Part shown: positions 23,806 through 34,986 of the stretch, in pieces | Numbering within the stretch: position 1 is the stretch's first letter | How the letters are laid out: each line of letters opens with the position of its first letter | NCBI GenBank assembly: GCA_022496185.1 | Contig: WTXG01000006.1 | Coordinates: 744,001 to 808,000 of the forward strand | Reading direction: 5' to 3' | Source of the DNA: Multifurca ochricompacta | Taxonomy: Eukaryota; Basidiomycota; Agaricomycetes; Russulales; Russulaceae | DNA: 64,000 bases | Notes under the pieces: generated by a model | Seen by the model: only the letters and a program-made list of their open reading frames with translations | Told to the model about the DNA's origin: nothing | Database searches by the model: none | Program-made: the position numbers and the translations under genes

Positions 23806-26800
23806 TTAGTTCAAATCCGCAAAGCGAACATCCCCATTTTCCTCCAACCAAGCTAGCCAATCTTTCAAGTATTTGCTGCCGTGCTGCACTGTGGACGAGT
23901 CCCCAACCACACACTGAATGAAACATTAGTAACATGCTGATGCTTGAGCCTACGTTCTTGCTCACGAGATGCCGCCTTGCGCGTGTCATGGCCACTAGGG
24001 GAACAATTAAATCGGGGGAGGAGTGTTTAAATGAATTTACATGCCATTGAGCCTGCGTTCTTCTTTAAGAAATCCCACCTCACGCTGGGAAATATTGTTG
24101 GTTGGGGCGAATACATCACGGTAAGAGATACTCTGGGTTACCTTGTCGTTACTTCTAACTAGGCTGATAATCACAGCCTCCTTCTCGCGCCCCTGCATTC
24201 CATCTACAGTGCCTATCTCAAGATCTGGGCCGTGCAGTGGACGAAGAAGAGAAGTCAACAATGTAACTTGGGCCTGGTACCTGTTCAGGTCTACGTGTGA
24301 ACACCAATACCGCATATATCAGGCGATATGGGCGCTAGCGCACGGTGTGATTATTCCAACTTGAGATGGCTTGACCCCTGCCGAAACCTTGTTTACGGCC
24401 CGAGAGAGAGAGATCGAGCCCACAGCAAACACGTCGAAGCTGAGAAACGCACTAGATTTGTTAACCAATTCTTTACGACCATCCCCTCATTTTCATTACA
24501 TCTGCTACCTTCGTCACCGTCACCTTCCAGCTTCTCAAAGTACTCGCAACCTGCAGTATCGAGGAAAACCACAGGAGTCCCGAGAATTTCTTGAGCGTCT
24601 TCTTCCGATGTTATTGTGATATTCGGTAAATGACGAAGAAGGTGGCTAGCGACAGAAGGGTGAGTGATGAGGTTGGAACCATACATAGCCTTCGAGGGAA
24701 ATTCAGCTATCTTCGCATGCATTCTGGTCAATAGAAATCACGGAAGTGGTCCCGGGGCTGAGGCACCACCACATACCGGTATTGAGTCGTCAGCATGCTC
24801 TTAATCCTAGGACCGTACATTTTCTCCAGCCTCTCGAACATTGTCAACTCTAGAGTGCGGGGCAGCGCAAGGCTGCGATAACACAAACCCGAGGCCATTT
24901 TTGACGTGAGTTGCTGAGCGTCAGGCGTCAAACCTTTCTCGGACATTCTGCTCGATGTTTCAATTTGGTCCGGTTCGTTGTCGCTGCTATCATCAGCGTC
25001 AGAACCTTCGTCAACCTGTCGGGAAGGATTTGTGGTTCCCGACGGGTTTGTAAGAGCATCTGCCTTATACGATGTACGATGTACACTTTGAGACGGACAC
25101 TCTGTTGATTTGGGTGATGAAAGAACTGTGGGAGGAAGTTGTTTTGGGTCCCCTGCGAGGATAAGTTTCTTTGCCTTGAGTATAGGTACCCAGCAGACCT
25201 GAAACACATGTAAGGGCCAACTACCACAGCTATGGGAAGGGGGCATTACGGCTTCAAGCGCCTGAGTTGCTTCATCGATAATGACTACATCGAACTCCTG
25301 GGCGCGGAGTTGATGCCCCCCTGATGAATGACAAGTGGCAAGCACCACCTATGTTAAAAGTAAGCGTGGCCACTTTGGAAAGAATTGCTTGCTTGCCTGA
25401 GACTCTTGTAAGACTGCTCTTGCTATACCGCTTTCTCTCTGGCGGTATCTAAACGTGAGTATCCATTGTGAGTAGAATCGAAACAGAAAGTCAGTGCATC
25501 ATGCATACTCTTTCCTTAATGTGCGGACTTCCTCCCAAATCCTTCTTCGCTCTGAACCTCGCGGCACTTTCCCTCCTTTCCCTCTTCCAGACAGGACATT
25601 CAACGTACTCTCTAATTCAGCCTTGACGTCTCTCACCAGCACCGCCTTGCATGAAATAAGAATAACATATCACAGGAAATATGAAGACCTCGGACCTGAT
25701 CCGATCGCTCTGCTTGGGCTTCTAAAGTGGCATTAAGAGCGCCCTCATGGGCAATAACACGCGCAGGATGACCAATACGTGTAACTTTCAACTTTTCACC
25801 TTTGAAAGGAGTGGGGAGCGCCAGAAGACGTTCCAGAATATTGTCAACCGACAAATTTGATGCCCCGCACACTAGCAAGCGCAGTGGATGGGGATTAACC
25901 AAAGTGATAGAAGTGAGTTGCCTGATAATTTCTATGAGCGTATGGGTCTTTCCAGTACCTGCAATAGTAGTACGGTCAGGGAAACATGCGATGCGCTTTA
26001 GCAGATATCGTCACCAGGAGGGCCGTGAATGCATGCGACTTCGGCTGACTCAAGCGCAAACTTAACGGCTGCTTTTTGGCTGTCATTGAGCAAATCATCA
26101 AAAAAGGATATGTTGTGCATCATGGTACTTCGCGAGGGCACTACCACCCCAAGGAGCACTTCAACTAATCGAGACCGCCCAGCTCCGCTCTTTACACTGG
26201 AATTTGAACCAGGTTTCCCCTGGAAAAATAGGAGGGCGTACTATCGCATCCAGATGGGCTGGTGAGACAATCATCTTCTCTAAACGTTTTAACGCATGTT
26301 CCATTCTGTCACACAAGTTAGACTGAGTTAAGGTGTGAGTGACAAGAAAAGGCTTGCCGATCATAAGTAATACTATTGGCCAGCTTCGTGACTCTACAGC
26401 GCTCCGGAAGTTCGAAGTCACTAAGATCCGATTGTGATGGATCAATAGCAATAACGATGCGAGAGTCCAAAATCTCGAAAACCGTCAAGTTGGCTCAAAA
26501 GGAATCCTGTCGTTGATTTACCTTGTAAACGACACCCTCCACTGCTTGCTTAACTTTGTCTCGCAATGATACGCTGCTTGGTTTACTAGATTTCTTGGAT
26601 CTACTGGCAGAAACTACGTTCTCTTCAATAGACACAAGATCTCCCGGCCTAATTGTGGGTGATCTAGAGAGCAAAAAATGACATAAAAAGCCCTCGCACC
26701 TGAATGTATGCGGGGGAAAGGTAGTGATCGTATGATATGCAGCTGGGCGTTCTAATTCAACAAGACTACCCTTCTATAAATCGTGTGACTTCGCGTTCTG

Positions 26801-27005
26801 TGGAAGGAAGAGCTCACGTTCTGTTTCCGAGGCCGACACTTATACTGGAGACTCCCAGCCCGTTTAAAGCAAGCCCTTTTTGCTCCAGTAGTTTTGGACC
26901 ACACTTTGAGAAAATAAGTGAGGTCCTCTCAATCTCAGCATCGCGTTCTTGAGACAGAAGGAGGAGGTGTCGGTTTATATATCTAGAAAGCTTTTCTGTA
27001 GACAT
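23806..27005 (-). CDS. SF1B helicase, IGHMBP2/Hcs1 (SMUBP-2)-like
   Basis: Predicted 5'-to-3' DNA/RNA helicase of the Upf1-like group, acting in nucleus or cytoplasm. The N-terminus (start complement of 27003-27005) has a helical segment, then an OB-like region ([11 protein letters not shown]). Motif I is split by an intron: ACIHGPPG (about 26013-26038), then [15 protein letters not shown] (about 25944). Other motifs: DEATQALE (motif II, about 25252-25276), [11 protein letters not shown] (motif III, about 25128), [32 protein letters not shown] (motif V, about 24180-24225) and AMTRARRHL (motif VI, about 23970-23995). The end reads [21 protein letters not shown] then stop at 23806-23808, typical of this family. 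An Asp/Ser-rich insert follows motif III (about 24930-25110). There are many short introns; I did not fix every junction. Its start lies only about 165 bp from the M20 peptidase. Confidence 0.85.
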
Positions 27006-27169
27006 GGAATGAGATAGCGCGATCCGTGTAGTCCAAAGATTGGCTTACATTACATCGATTACGTATGATGTGCTGTTTCTAGTCTAGTGATTCTCCAACT
27101 TCCAGTTGTAGGTTGTACTGCGATACCCTTTTCATGGCCACCGATTCCGGAGTTGAAGGCCACGCTCAG

Positions 27170-29144
27170 TTTTGGTGGGCACGGAATACGCCGGGAGATG
27201 TCACCTTTGCAATGTACTCGAGCGCGATGAGTCCCTGGATATCTACAGACCTGATATTTACGAGACGGTTTCGAAAGAGTTATCTGGCCTTGATCAGGAG
27301 CTCCGATCCCTCAGCCTTGCCATTCATGGTACGTTGTATCCGTGGTTGGTGAGTTGAGTAATTTGTTCAATCCAACGCTACGCAGGTCATCCTGAACTGA
27401 AGTTCCAAGAAACGTATGCTTTTTATATGGAGATTGTACTCTCGTCGCTGACCACTGATGTGTCGATTCTGCAGTTACGCCCATGATGTTCTCACCGAGT
27501 TCATGGAGAGACACGGCTGGAACGTGAAGAAGCATTATCATCTGACACTGCTTGGGTAGCAACCTTCACCCATCGTAGTGGTGGGCGTGTCCTCGGGGTT
27601 AATTCTGAGATGGATGCGCTCCCTGGTATTGGCCACGCATGTGGCCACAATCTTATCGCTATGGCGGGGGTTGCTGTTGCACTTGCTACCAAAGCGGCCT
27701 TGATTGAACACGATATACCCGGAAAAGTGATTCTTCTGGGAACTCCCGGTATGCGCCATCTACTTTCTTGAAGGCGTGGGTGTATAATAAAGACGAAACC
27801 AGCTGAGGAAGGCGGCATAGGTAAGGTCATTTTGCTCGAAAAAGGTGCATATAAGGAAATGGATGCATGCTTGATGCGAGTTAATGCTCTTTGTCTGCGC
27901 GTGTACGCATCTCATAATACCTAATGCAGGTGCCACCCTGCTCCTGGTCCTGAATACGGTGCAAGCCTTAGTAGCTCTCTCTCTTTGCAGCGTCTCTCGG
28001 TGGAATATCGTGGCCATACGTGTGTGAAATTTTACTTCACTTTGGCAGGTGTCATCTCAGTACTACAGAGCCCATGCTGCACTCTCTCCATGGGAAGGGC
28101 AGAATGCCTTAGATGCGGCTGTCGCTGCATATACGAATATTGCTTTGCTTCGACAGCAAGTAAAGCCATCTCATCGTATCCACGGAGTATTTGAAGGAAA
28201 AGATTGGGCGGCGAACAGTGAGGGATTCCCTACATTCTCCGTCTACTCGCCCTGATGCTATCTGGACCCTAGTTATTCCAGACAATGCAGAAATGCTGTG
28301 AGCCTTGCACATTTCCATGGAGGACTCTACTGATGCGAAGGTAGCTGGTATGTTCGCGCACCGACTGTCGCAGAGGTGAAAGAGGTTGATCCGCGCGTTC
28401 GTGCCTGCTTCCAGTGAGTCACCCACCTAAGTCCTTCCATTTGGAATTTCAAAAACGCCCTCTAGGGCCTCGGCATTGGCGACTGGATGCAGCGTTGAGG
28501 TTTCGGAAATGGGAACTCCTATGCATGACTTGCGGCAAAATAAGGCCTTAGGTCGAGCAAACTTTTCTAAAGTGTTCCATGACTGATAAAATCTCCGCAC
28601 TTGGGAACGCAGCTAAAACCTTCGCGCGGATTTTTAGAAATAAAACAGGACCCATCGACTACGAATGGGGTATAAGCAGTGCATCAACCGACTTTGTGAG
28701 GCTCATGCTCAAGTTCATGCCTTCATACTAAGCATCCTTGTTTCAGGGCAACATAACATATGGTATTATTTCCCCTCAGTCGTGCGCTCTTGAGGTACTC
28801 AGCTTCTGGCAAGCGATACCATCCATCCACCCTGGATTCTGTATGCATCTCTTTGCTGCACATGTGTAGAAATTGAGTACCTCTCCCACCTTGCAGCCAT
28901 TCCAACAGAGCCAAATGGAGGAAATCATACTCCCGCGTTTACTTCCGCAGCAATCACACTAGAAGCACACCGCGCCTGCTTGGAGGTGTGCAAGGCGCTT
29001 TCCTTGACCGGCCTGAGAGTCATTGAGGACGACGTATTTTACTCAGAGGTAACACGGTTCCAGTCGCCGTTTGTATGCCATGTTAACAAACTTCAGGTGA
29101 GGACGACCTTTAAAGAGGACATGATTGCTGCGCAAGTCGCTTAA
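27170..29144 (+). CDS. M20-family dipeptidase (PM20D2-like), with a frameshift
   Basis: Predicted metal-dependent cytosolic dipeptidase or aminoacylase-like amidohydrolase. Visible blocks: YETVSKELSGLDQELRSLSLAIHGHPELKF, TYAHDVLTEFMERHGW, then VNSEMDALPGIGHACGHN (metal/catalytic region, about 27600-27655), GKVILLGTPAEEGGIGKVILL, CHPAPGPEYG, a dimerisation segment AHAALSPWEGQNALDAAV, WYVRAPTVAEVKEVDPRVRAC, IPTEPNGGNHTPAFTSAA, and an end at TTFKEDMIAAQVA, stop 29142-29144. Two oddities: between KKHYHL and DTAWVATF the frame shifts by one base (about 27540-27545) with no room for an intron, and the intron at 27876-27929 appears to use a GC-AG boundary. The start codon is not resolved; the coding frame is open back to 27157 without an ATG, so a short first exon may lie upstream. 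May be a recent pseudogene or a sequencing error. Confidence 0.7.
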
Positions 29145-29366
29145 GTTGTTGGGGAAGACTCTATTAGTTCTGCAGGGGTGTGCACAATGTTGTCAACTGT
29201 CTCTTATGTGGGACTTGAATCCAAAGGTAGTCGTGGCATTAAGTGGAGATGACAAAACGACAACGGAAAACATGTCATAGTAGACGGGGAAGGAGTCGGT
29301 ATATCAGATCCCCTTCCTGGTTACAGTATTGCTGGGGTTAAGGGAAAAATGTAGAAGTACAAGAGC

Positions 29367-30747
29367 TCAGTTGCGGGGGCGGTCAATCTTTGAGCGGTAC
29401 TCAATCACAGTGTACCACCCACCACCAAGAAGTGTGAGTGCGATACCAAGGGCATTCACAGGGGTAATGGTCAGATGGAAGAACCAAACGGCACAGAGAA
29501 CAGTAAGAACCTGCTTCACGTTGGCTAACCAAGAAGCTTGTTTTAGTGAGGCAGAGTGGAGAGGATTGATAACGGAAATAACCTGCAACACCCATGCTAA
29601 GGGCACCTGACCGTCGATTGGCTTCGAAGCTGACGATGTTCAGGGCGCATGCAATGATGCCATTTCCAGATATCAGGATAACCTGCCACGGTGTTCTTAA
29701 AAATGAGGACGGTCCTCGTACGAAGCCTGTTTCTTCAAAGAGGTAAGCATAGACCATACACTGTAGAACGGCAAGTCGAGATAGGCGTGTGAGGAGATCA
29801 AGGGGGTGCAATTGGAGGCGATGACGGCGAAAGTGAGGCAGGAGTGATGAAGACATGTTTGCCATTCCAAACGGCATGCGGATGCGATATAGTTTTGGCT
29901 GCAGTCCAATAGGCTGTTTAATGAGTGGTGCTGTCTGAATTTCATGCGTCGCCATCGTTTTGAGAGCAGCCAGGACAGTACCAGAAAGCGTGAGGGTGAA
30001 GCCCCATGTTGTGAAGTAGTAATCTCCGTAACTGGCAAGACCAACGCCAAGGATCACAACAGCTATCGAGGAGACCTGATAACGGTCAAAACGCGCGTTA
30101 AAAAAATGCCATGAGAAGACAGTAGTAAAAAATGGTGTTGCAGCGCGGACAACTTGATGGAACTGTGGATGTTAAGCCAAAATTTGTCGCGGAAGTTGAA
30201 GCTAGCTTACTGGGACCGTGACAAGATCCAAAGACGCGTTACTCATAGCAATGTTGACGGAGTACAGAAAACTAAACGCAGCCAGCAGAACATAATCTGA
30301 ACCCCAGAGAGGCTTTGGTTGATATACGTTTTTAAGCCGGAGACAAGTACCGCCGACAAATCCGAAGAGAGCGTGGACGGCCGTGAGAGTATATGGGTAT
30401 GGAAACGAGACTAGAAGAGCTTTGTTGTATAAAGTGAGTGCAAGGTTCAAAAGAAAATACCAACCAAGCCAGAACGCTTGGTAATCAGAGATGTTAACGG
30501 CACTTGCACGAGCAAAGCAAAATACAGAAGGTAATAGATGGCGTAATCGATCCAGGGACGACAAAAAAAGGTTGGCGCACAGGTGGGACCGAAAAGGTGG
30601 GGAGAGGGCAGGAAGAGGGAGAAAGTCATGGGCTACTTGTGAAGGGGAGTCCAGCGTGGCTAGTGGTCGTAATCGAGTGGCATGGAGCGGAGCGACTGGG
30701 AACAAGGCAATCGAGACAGGACCAGCCTTTGAGGGACGGAGCAGCAT
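29367..30747 (-). CDS. Drug/metabolite-type transporter, triose-phosphate transporter subfamily
   Basis: Predicted multi-pass antiporter of the TPT/nucleotide-sugar transporter group, probably in Golgi or another internal membrane. Visible segments: FWLGWYFLLNLALTLYNKALL, FPYPYTLTAVHALFGFVGG, YVLLAAFSFLYSVNIAMSNASLDLVTVP (the family's SLNVSLxxVxVP-like block), FHQVVRAATPFFTTVFSWHFF, VVILGVGLASYGDYYFTTWGF, then LISGNGIIACALNIVSFEANRRSGALSMGVAG. The last exon has NVKQVLTVLCAVWFFHLTITPVNALGIALTLLGGGWYT before stop at 29367-29369. At least four exons are needed; junctions between 29530 and 30210 were only approximated. The start at 30747 is the first ATG of the frame, but about 90 residues before the first membrane segment look atypical and may include an unspliced intron. 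Confidence 0.75.
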
Positions 30748-31080
30748 GTCTAGAACTTTGGTTGTAGCGTACTGCCTCGGACTGTGTAGAGAGGTCTAGC
30801 GGTGGTGTAATAATAGAGGACTCCGAGACAAGTGTTGAGTGCAGATGTGGTTAGATAAACAAGCTACCTAAACAGGTAGTGAGATAATTCAGTTAAGAAA
30901 ACACTTTTTTTTCTTTTAAATCAACTTTATTCGTGCTTCAAGGACTTGCCTAAATTGTGCAGCTACTACTAGGTACATAGTAGCTATTACAATAGATAGA
31001 CAAGGTACAGCATAAGAGAGCCAAAGTAAAAATCCCACAGGGAAATTGGGTAGTAAGGGTAGGGCTGCGCACCATACCTG
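30748..31080. other. Short intergenic stretch
   Basis: No gene or clear repeat was seen. The stretch is AT rich with a T tract near 30907-30918. Confidence 0.4.
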
Positions 31081-31557
31081 TAGTGATGTGCCTGGCCCAG
31101 CTCAAAGCCAGAAGCCAGGCCAAGCCAGGCTGTTGTGACAGCCCAGCAAGGGCTTTGGCCCAGCTCAGAGAAACTAAAAGCCAAAGCTGCTGGCTCAGGC
31201 CGTGGCTTTCAACAGCACATACAAGTGCATTAGCAATCGTCAAAATCAGTAGAAATCTGATCACAAAGTGGTTGATTTGGGTCACGTGATCATGTTTATC
31301 GCGGCATTTCAAACTTTTTCTTCGATATAGCTTTGCAATATGTAACACACTAAGTCAGATTTGGATTAGCTGAACTATAACTACTGGTTATATGTCATCA
31401 AATTTTCTCTGCCAAAAGCCGCAGCTTGGGCCAAGCCGGGCCAGGGCCAAGCCGTCTGTGGCAGCTTTGGCTTGGCCCAGACTTCTGGAAAGCCAGAGCC
31501 GCCTCAGGCCAAGCCAAAGCCACAGCTTTTGGGCCAAGCCGGGCCAGAACATCACTA
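31081..31557. mobile_element. Small non-autonomous hAT element (MITE-like), 477 bp
   Basis: The ends are inverted: TAGTGATGTGCCTGGCCCAGCT on the left (31081 onward) against TAGTGATGTTCTGGCCCGGCT on the reverse strand at the right (ending 31557). Both sides hold many GGCCAAGCC/GGCCCAGC words in inverted arrangement, the sub-terminal clustering typical of hAT transposase binding. The flanking octamers are CATACCTG on the left and TGTACCTG on the right: six of eight bases match, consistent with an aged 8-bp target duplication. There is no transposase and no long open frame. Confidence 0.7.
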
Positions 31558-31779
31558 TGTACCTGTACCCTACGGTATGATGGTGCCATAGTACGGTGCC
31601 GTACCTGTACCATACCAGCTCAAGTCAATAATCGAGACGGACGGTTACAGGTACAGCAAACGCTGTCCAAACCCGTCAAAAAACAGCCATAGATGGCATT
31701 GAATAAATGAGCTTTAATCTTGTAATTAAGCCACCAAAACTCCCCCAATATAGAATCTTTACCTATTTAGATAGCAGAT

Positions 31780-32080
31780 AAGCATTAGCTAAATATAGTA
31801 AAGACAAGAGATAAGATAAACTAACTAGTACTCAGTTCAGTTTATGTGGTCAAAACTGAAGTGAACGCTTAAAGAGTAGCAACCTTTTATACTGCTCAGA
31901 GGAGCATGACATTAAGTAGAATAAATATAGTTATTTAAATGTGACAAGAAAGAAGGAATGTGTTGTGTGTGCAATGTCTCTGAATCAACTATCTGACGCA
32001 CTTTAGATTATCTTATCATAATCATTAGATCAGGAGCCCCGACAATCCAGTCGCTAGCGGCCCATCTCAACAGCCAGTAT
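31780..32080. repeat. Dispersed repeat, copy 2
   Basis: Diverged relative of 9060-9345, in the same orientation, sharing AAAACTGAAGTGAACGCTTA and the flanking TGTGACAAGA and TCTCTGAATCA blocks. It appears non-coding. Confidence 0.6.
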
Positions 32081-32245
32081 GCTTCCATTTTTCATGAAGC
32101 TACTATTATTATGATTTAATCCAAAGAACAAGGACAATGCTCAATTTTCTGTTGACTGTGGTGAGATCGCTGCATTAAGGAGGCCCCAAGATGCAATAAA
32201 TAGATCCTCTATCCATGTGGTGGAGTCTTACAGCTTTGCCTTACC

Positions 32246-33369
32246 ATGACAGATCAGCCCACCCAAGGACCAGAAGGTCAACAGCTTGATGCATCAAAAA
32301 CTCCCAAACCTATTCAACCATGTTCTCACATAAACCAAGGTAGTAAATAGTTCATTCAAGTGAAATTTGAGTGCAGCTATGAAATACTTATCCTTCCAGG
32401 TCAACGCTCTCATCCAGTCCAAACCACTGCAGGTACACAATTAGCCACAGCTATTGCTGTGGAGAAGCTTGATGAGTTTGGGAATCCTGTACAATCATCC
32501 CACTGGTGCCTTGCACATTCTCTCAAACACAAGACCTCTGTGAAGTGCAAGCAAGCTGTCATGAATGATGTCAATAGTGATGTAGACAATGCTGATTTTA
32601 GCGCTTCTTCTGCTGAGGATGGATCAGATGATCCTAGCAATGCCATGGAAATAAGTAATGAAGAGGTATGAGATGTCATGAACTGACACCCTAGAAGACC
32701 TCCTGACCCCCCAGAAATCCCCAGATGCTCCCAGAGACCTTGTAGAACCCTCAGAGACAAAGATAACCCTAGATTAAGACCAGAGAAGGGCCGGTCCGGA
32801 CCAGGGCTGGACTCCTGCCAAATTGGAAGACCTGTGGGAAGAGTACTAACAGAACCCCACAATGCCTAAACAGCAGTCCACAAACTGCAGACTGCGGACT
32901 GCAAATTTCTAAGCCCAAAAGTGGGGCTATTCTCATTGGTGGATCAGTAGGGAGTTAAAGTGAAGTTAACCTCCCCTAAAGTGGTGCACAGACCAAAGTC
33001 CCAGTTGTAATTACATATATAAACCCTTTAGGGATAGAATGGACAGCTCCAGACTGTCCACTTGTGATCTGGTTCCTGATTACCTAGGAGATTAGCCCCA
33101 CCTTGTGGAAGGCTTCTCATCCCTTGCCCTTGAGCTGTTTGCTTTGTCTCCCTCACACTTTCACCCTCACTCTCATCCTTTGCCCACTTCCAAATCCCTT
33201 CCCCTTCGCATACAACCCACTGTCCAGGCAGTCGACAGTGAGTTGTAACATGAGATATCTTAATGTGATTCCATGGTCAGGTGAATTAACAATTTGTAGC
33301 TAGCTGATATGTTACCCTCAAAAACCATACCAGAGGTCAGCAACAAAAAGGGCCATGCGTGCATCCTGA
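32246..33369 (+). CDS. Small hypothetical protein, solo LTR inside its second intron
   Basis: I do not recognise the family. Proposed exons are 32246-32339, 32400-32665 and 33334-33369. The first two are well supported (donor GTAGTA, acceptor CCTTCCAG, phases agree) and encode an N-terminus MTDQPTQGPEGQQ, a block TTAGTQLATAIAVEKLDEFG, a WCLAHSLKHKT segment and an acidic DVDNADFSASSAEDGSDDPSNAME tail. After GAGGAG a GTATGA donor is followed by a solo LTR (32674-33250), then an acceptor at 33333. In this phase a stop comes at 33367-33369, giving about 131 aa. The surroundings are transposon rich, so it may itself be element derived or a truncated copy of a longer gene. Confidence 0.4.
32674..33250. 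mobile_element. Solo LTR, unidentified family X, copy 1
   Basis: The 577-bp unit begins TGTCATGAACTGACACC and ends GTGAGTTGTAACA, with 5-bp direct repeats TGAGA on each side (32669-32673 and 33251-33255). A near-identical copy is at 34411-34986. It contains a TATATAAA-like box (about 33017) and a CAGACTGCGGACTGC hairpin-prone patch. No internal retrotransposon region of this family is in the window. Confidence 0.85.
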
Positions 33370-33406
33370 AATCAAAGATAAAGATGAACCCGATGCCCAC
33401 ACCCCC

Positions 33407-34008
33407 TGTCACAGCTAGGTGCAACGCTGTGTCAATGTTCTGGGTTTCAAGGTTGTGTTATCAAGACTTCAAAGTTCTTCTAAGTCAAGTCAAAGTATGC
33501 CGGTCAAGGGGCACGCGCGCGAGATGGAATCGAGCAGAGACGCTAAGTCCTGCCACAAGTTTCTGGGGCGAAGTCCTTCTAAGGCACAGGCTTAGAAGGT
33601 TCAAGTGGGGGTCTTTCAGTTCAGTGAAGTGAGTTCAAGCACCTGTATTGAATACAGAAGAACAGACTTAACGTCTTGTCCTTTCTACTAGGTCTTTATA
33701 TACATGTATGCTGATAGGGAGACTATTCTGGTAGTTACTAGAGCCTTCACTAGACAGTCTAATGGTTGTACAGTAGAATGTCCCAGAATGATATAGATAG
33801 TGGAGGGGTTATGCCCTCTACTACTGATCAGTAAGCAGATGAGTAAGATCCTCAGTAAGCAATCAGTCAGCAGTATAAATGATGAGTCATAAGTCCTTTA
33901 TCAGCAAGTCATGTGGTACGAGTAGCATGAGAAAAAAAAAGGAAGAAAGAAAAAAGAAAAGTAGATCACATGTCTTCAACCCTTGTACCAGCCTATGGAA
34001 CCGTCACA
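33407..34008. mobile_element. Solo Gypsy-1-type LTR at a rearranged junction
   Basis: Begins TGTCACAGCTAGGTGC and ends AACCGTCACA, like the LTRs of the complete Gypsy element at 37642-44827 but more diverged, with a purine-rich insertion near 33930-33962. The flanks CCCCC on the left and TAAAA on the right do not match. To the left is host-like or unknown DNA and to the right a truncated Copia RNase H region, so it probably marks a recombination or deletion breakpoint. Confidence 0.75.
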
Positions 34009-34410
34009 TAAAATGTAGGCTGCTTGGTCAATCTCCAGTGTCTTATTAGGATGATCCCTGGTGATATTAACTCCAAGGTATGACTGGATTTCTCCCAAGT
34101 CAGTCATCTCATATCTACTGGATAGAGACAACTTCAGCCACATTATCTTATCATTGGAAGATCCAAGTATAGTGATGTCATCAACATAAAGAATGACATA
34201 GAGTGAATCATCCCCCTCCTTTTGATGAAACACATATACTCCTGCATCAGAGTATGTCCGAGTAAAGCCCAGCTCATTAAGAACTGCATGGAATTGTAGA
34301 TTCCATGCTCAGGAGGCTTGTTTGAGACCATATAATGCTTTTTGTAGTCTACAAACTTTGGACTCTTGACCAGCAATGACGAAACCAACTGGTTGCTCCA
34401 TATAGATTTC
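34009..34410 (-). pseudogene. Copia-1 RT end / RNase H start (fragment)
   Basis: Contains YVILYVDDITILGSS (the YVDD catalytic motif of Copia reverse transcriptase), then YEMTDLGEIQSYLGVNI. It breaks off at the 34008 junction. Part upstream of YVDD is in a different frame (a frameshift near 34220-34240). It is a relic with no complete protein. Confidence 0.8.
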
Positions 34411-34986
34411 TGTCATGAACTGACACCCTAGAAAACCTCCTGACCCCCCAGGAATCCCCAGACACTCCCAGAGACCTTGTAGAACCCTCAGAGACAAAGA
34501 TAACCCTAGATTAAGACCAGAGAAGGGCCGGTCCGGACCAGGGCCGGACTCCTGCCAAATTGGAGACCTGTGGGAAGAGTACTAACAGAACCCCACAATG
34601 CCTAAACAGCAGTCCACAAACTGTGGACTGCGGACTGCGGATTTCTAAGCCCAAAAGTGGGGCTATTCTCATTGGTGGATCAGTAGGGAGTTAAAGCGAA
34701 GTTAACCTCCCCTAAAGTGGTGCACAGACCAAAGTCCCAGTTGTAATTACATATATAAACCCTTTGGGAATAGAATGGACAGCTCCAGACTGTCCACTTG
34801 TGATCTGGTTCCTGATTACCTAGGAGATTAGCCCCACCTTGTGGAAGGCTTCTCATCCCTTGCCCTTGAGCTGTTTGCTTCATCTCCCTTGCACTTTCAC
34901 CCTCACTCTCATCCTTTACCCACTTCCAAATCCCTTCCCTTTTGCATACAACCCACTGTCCAGGCAGTCGACAGTGAGTTGTAACA
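34411..34986. mobile_element. Solo LTR, family X, copy 2, inside Copia-1 RT
   Basis: A 576-bp copy of the 32674-33250 LTR with perfect duplicated flanks ATTTC (34406-34410 and 34987-34991). It interrupts the Copia-1 frame between MEQPVGF and the preceding DLDEEI codons; the intact order can be seen in Copia-2 near 49360-49390. Confidence 0.9.
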
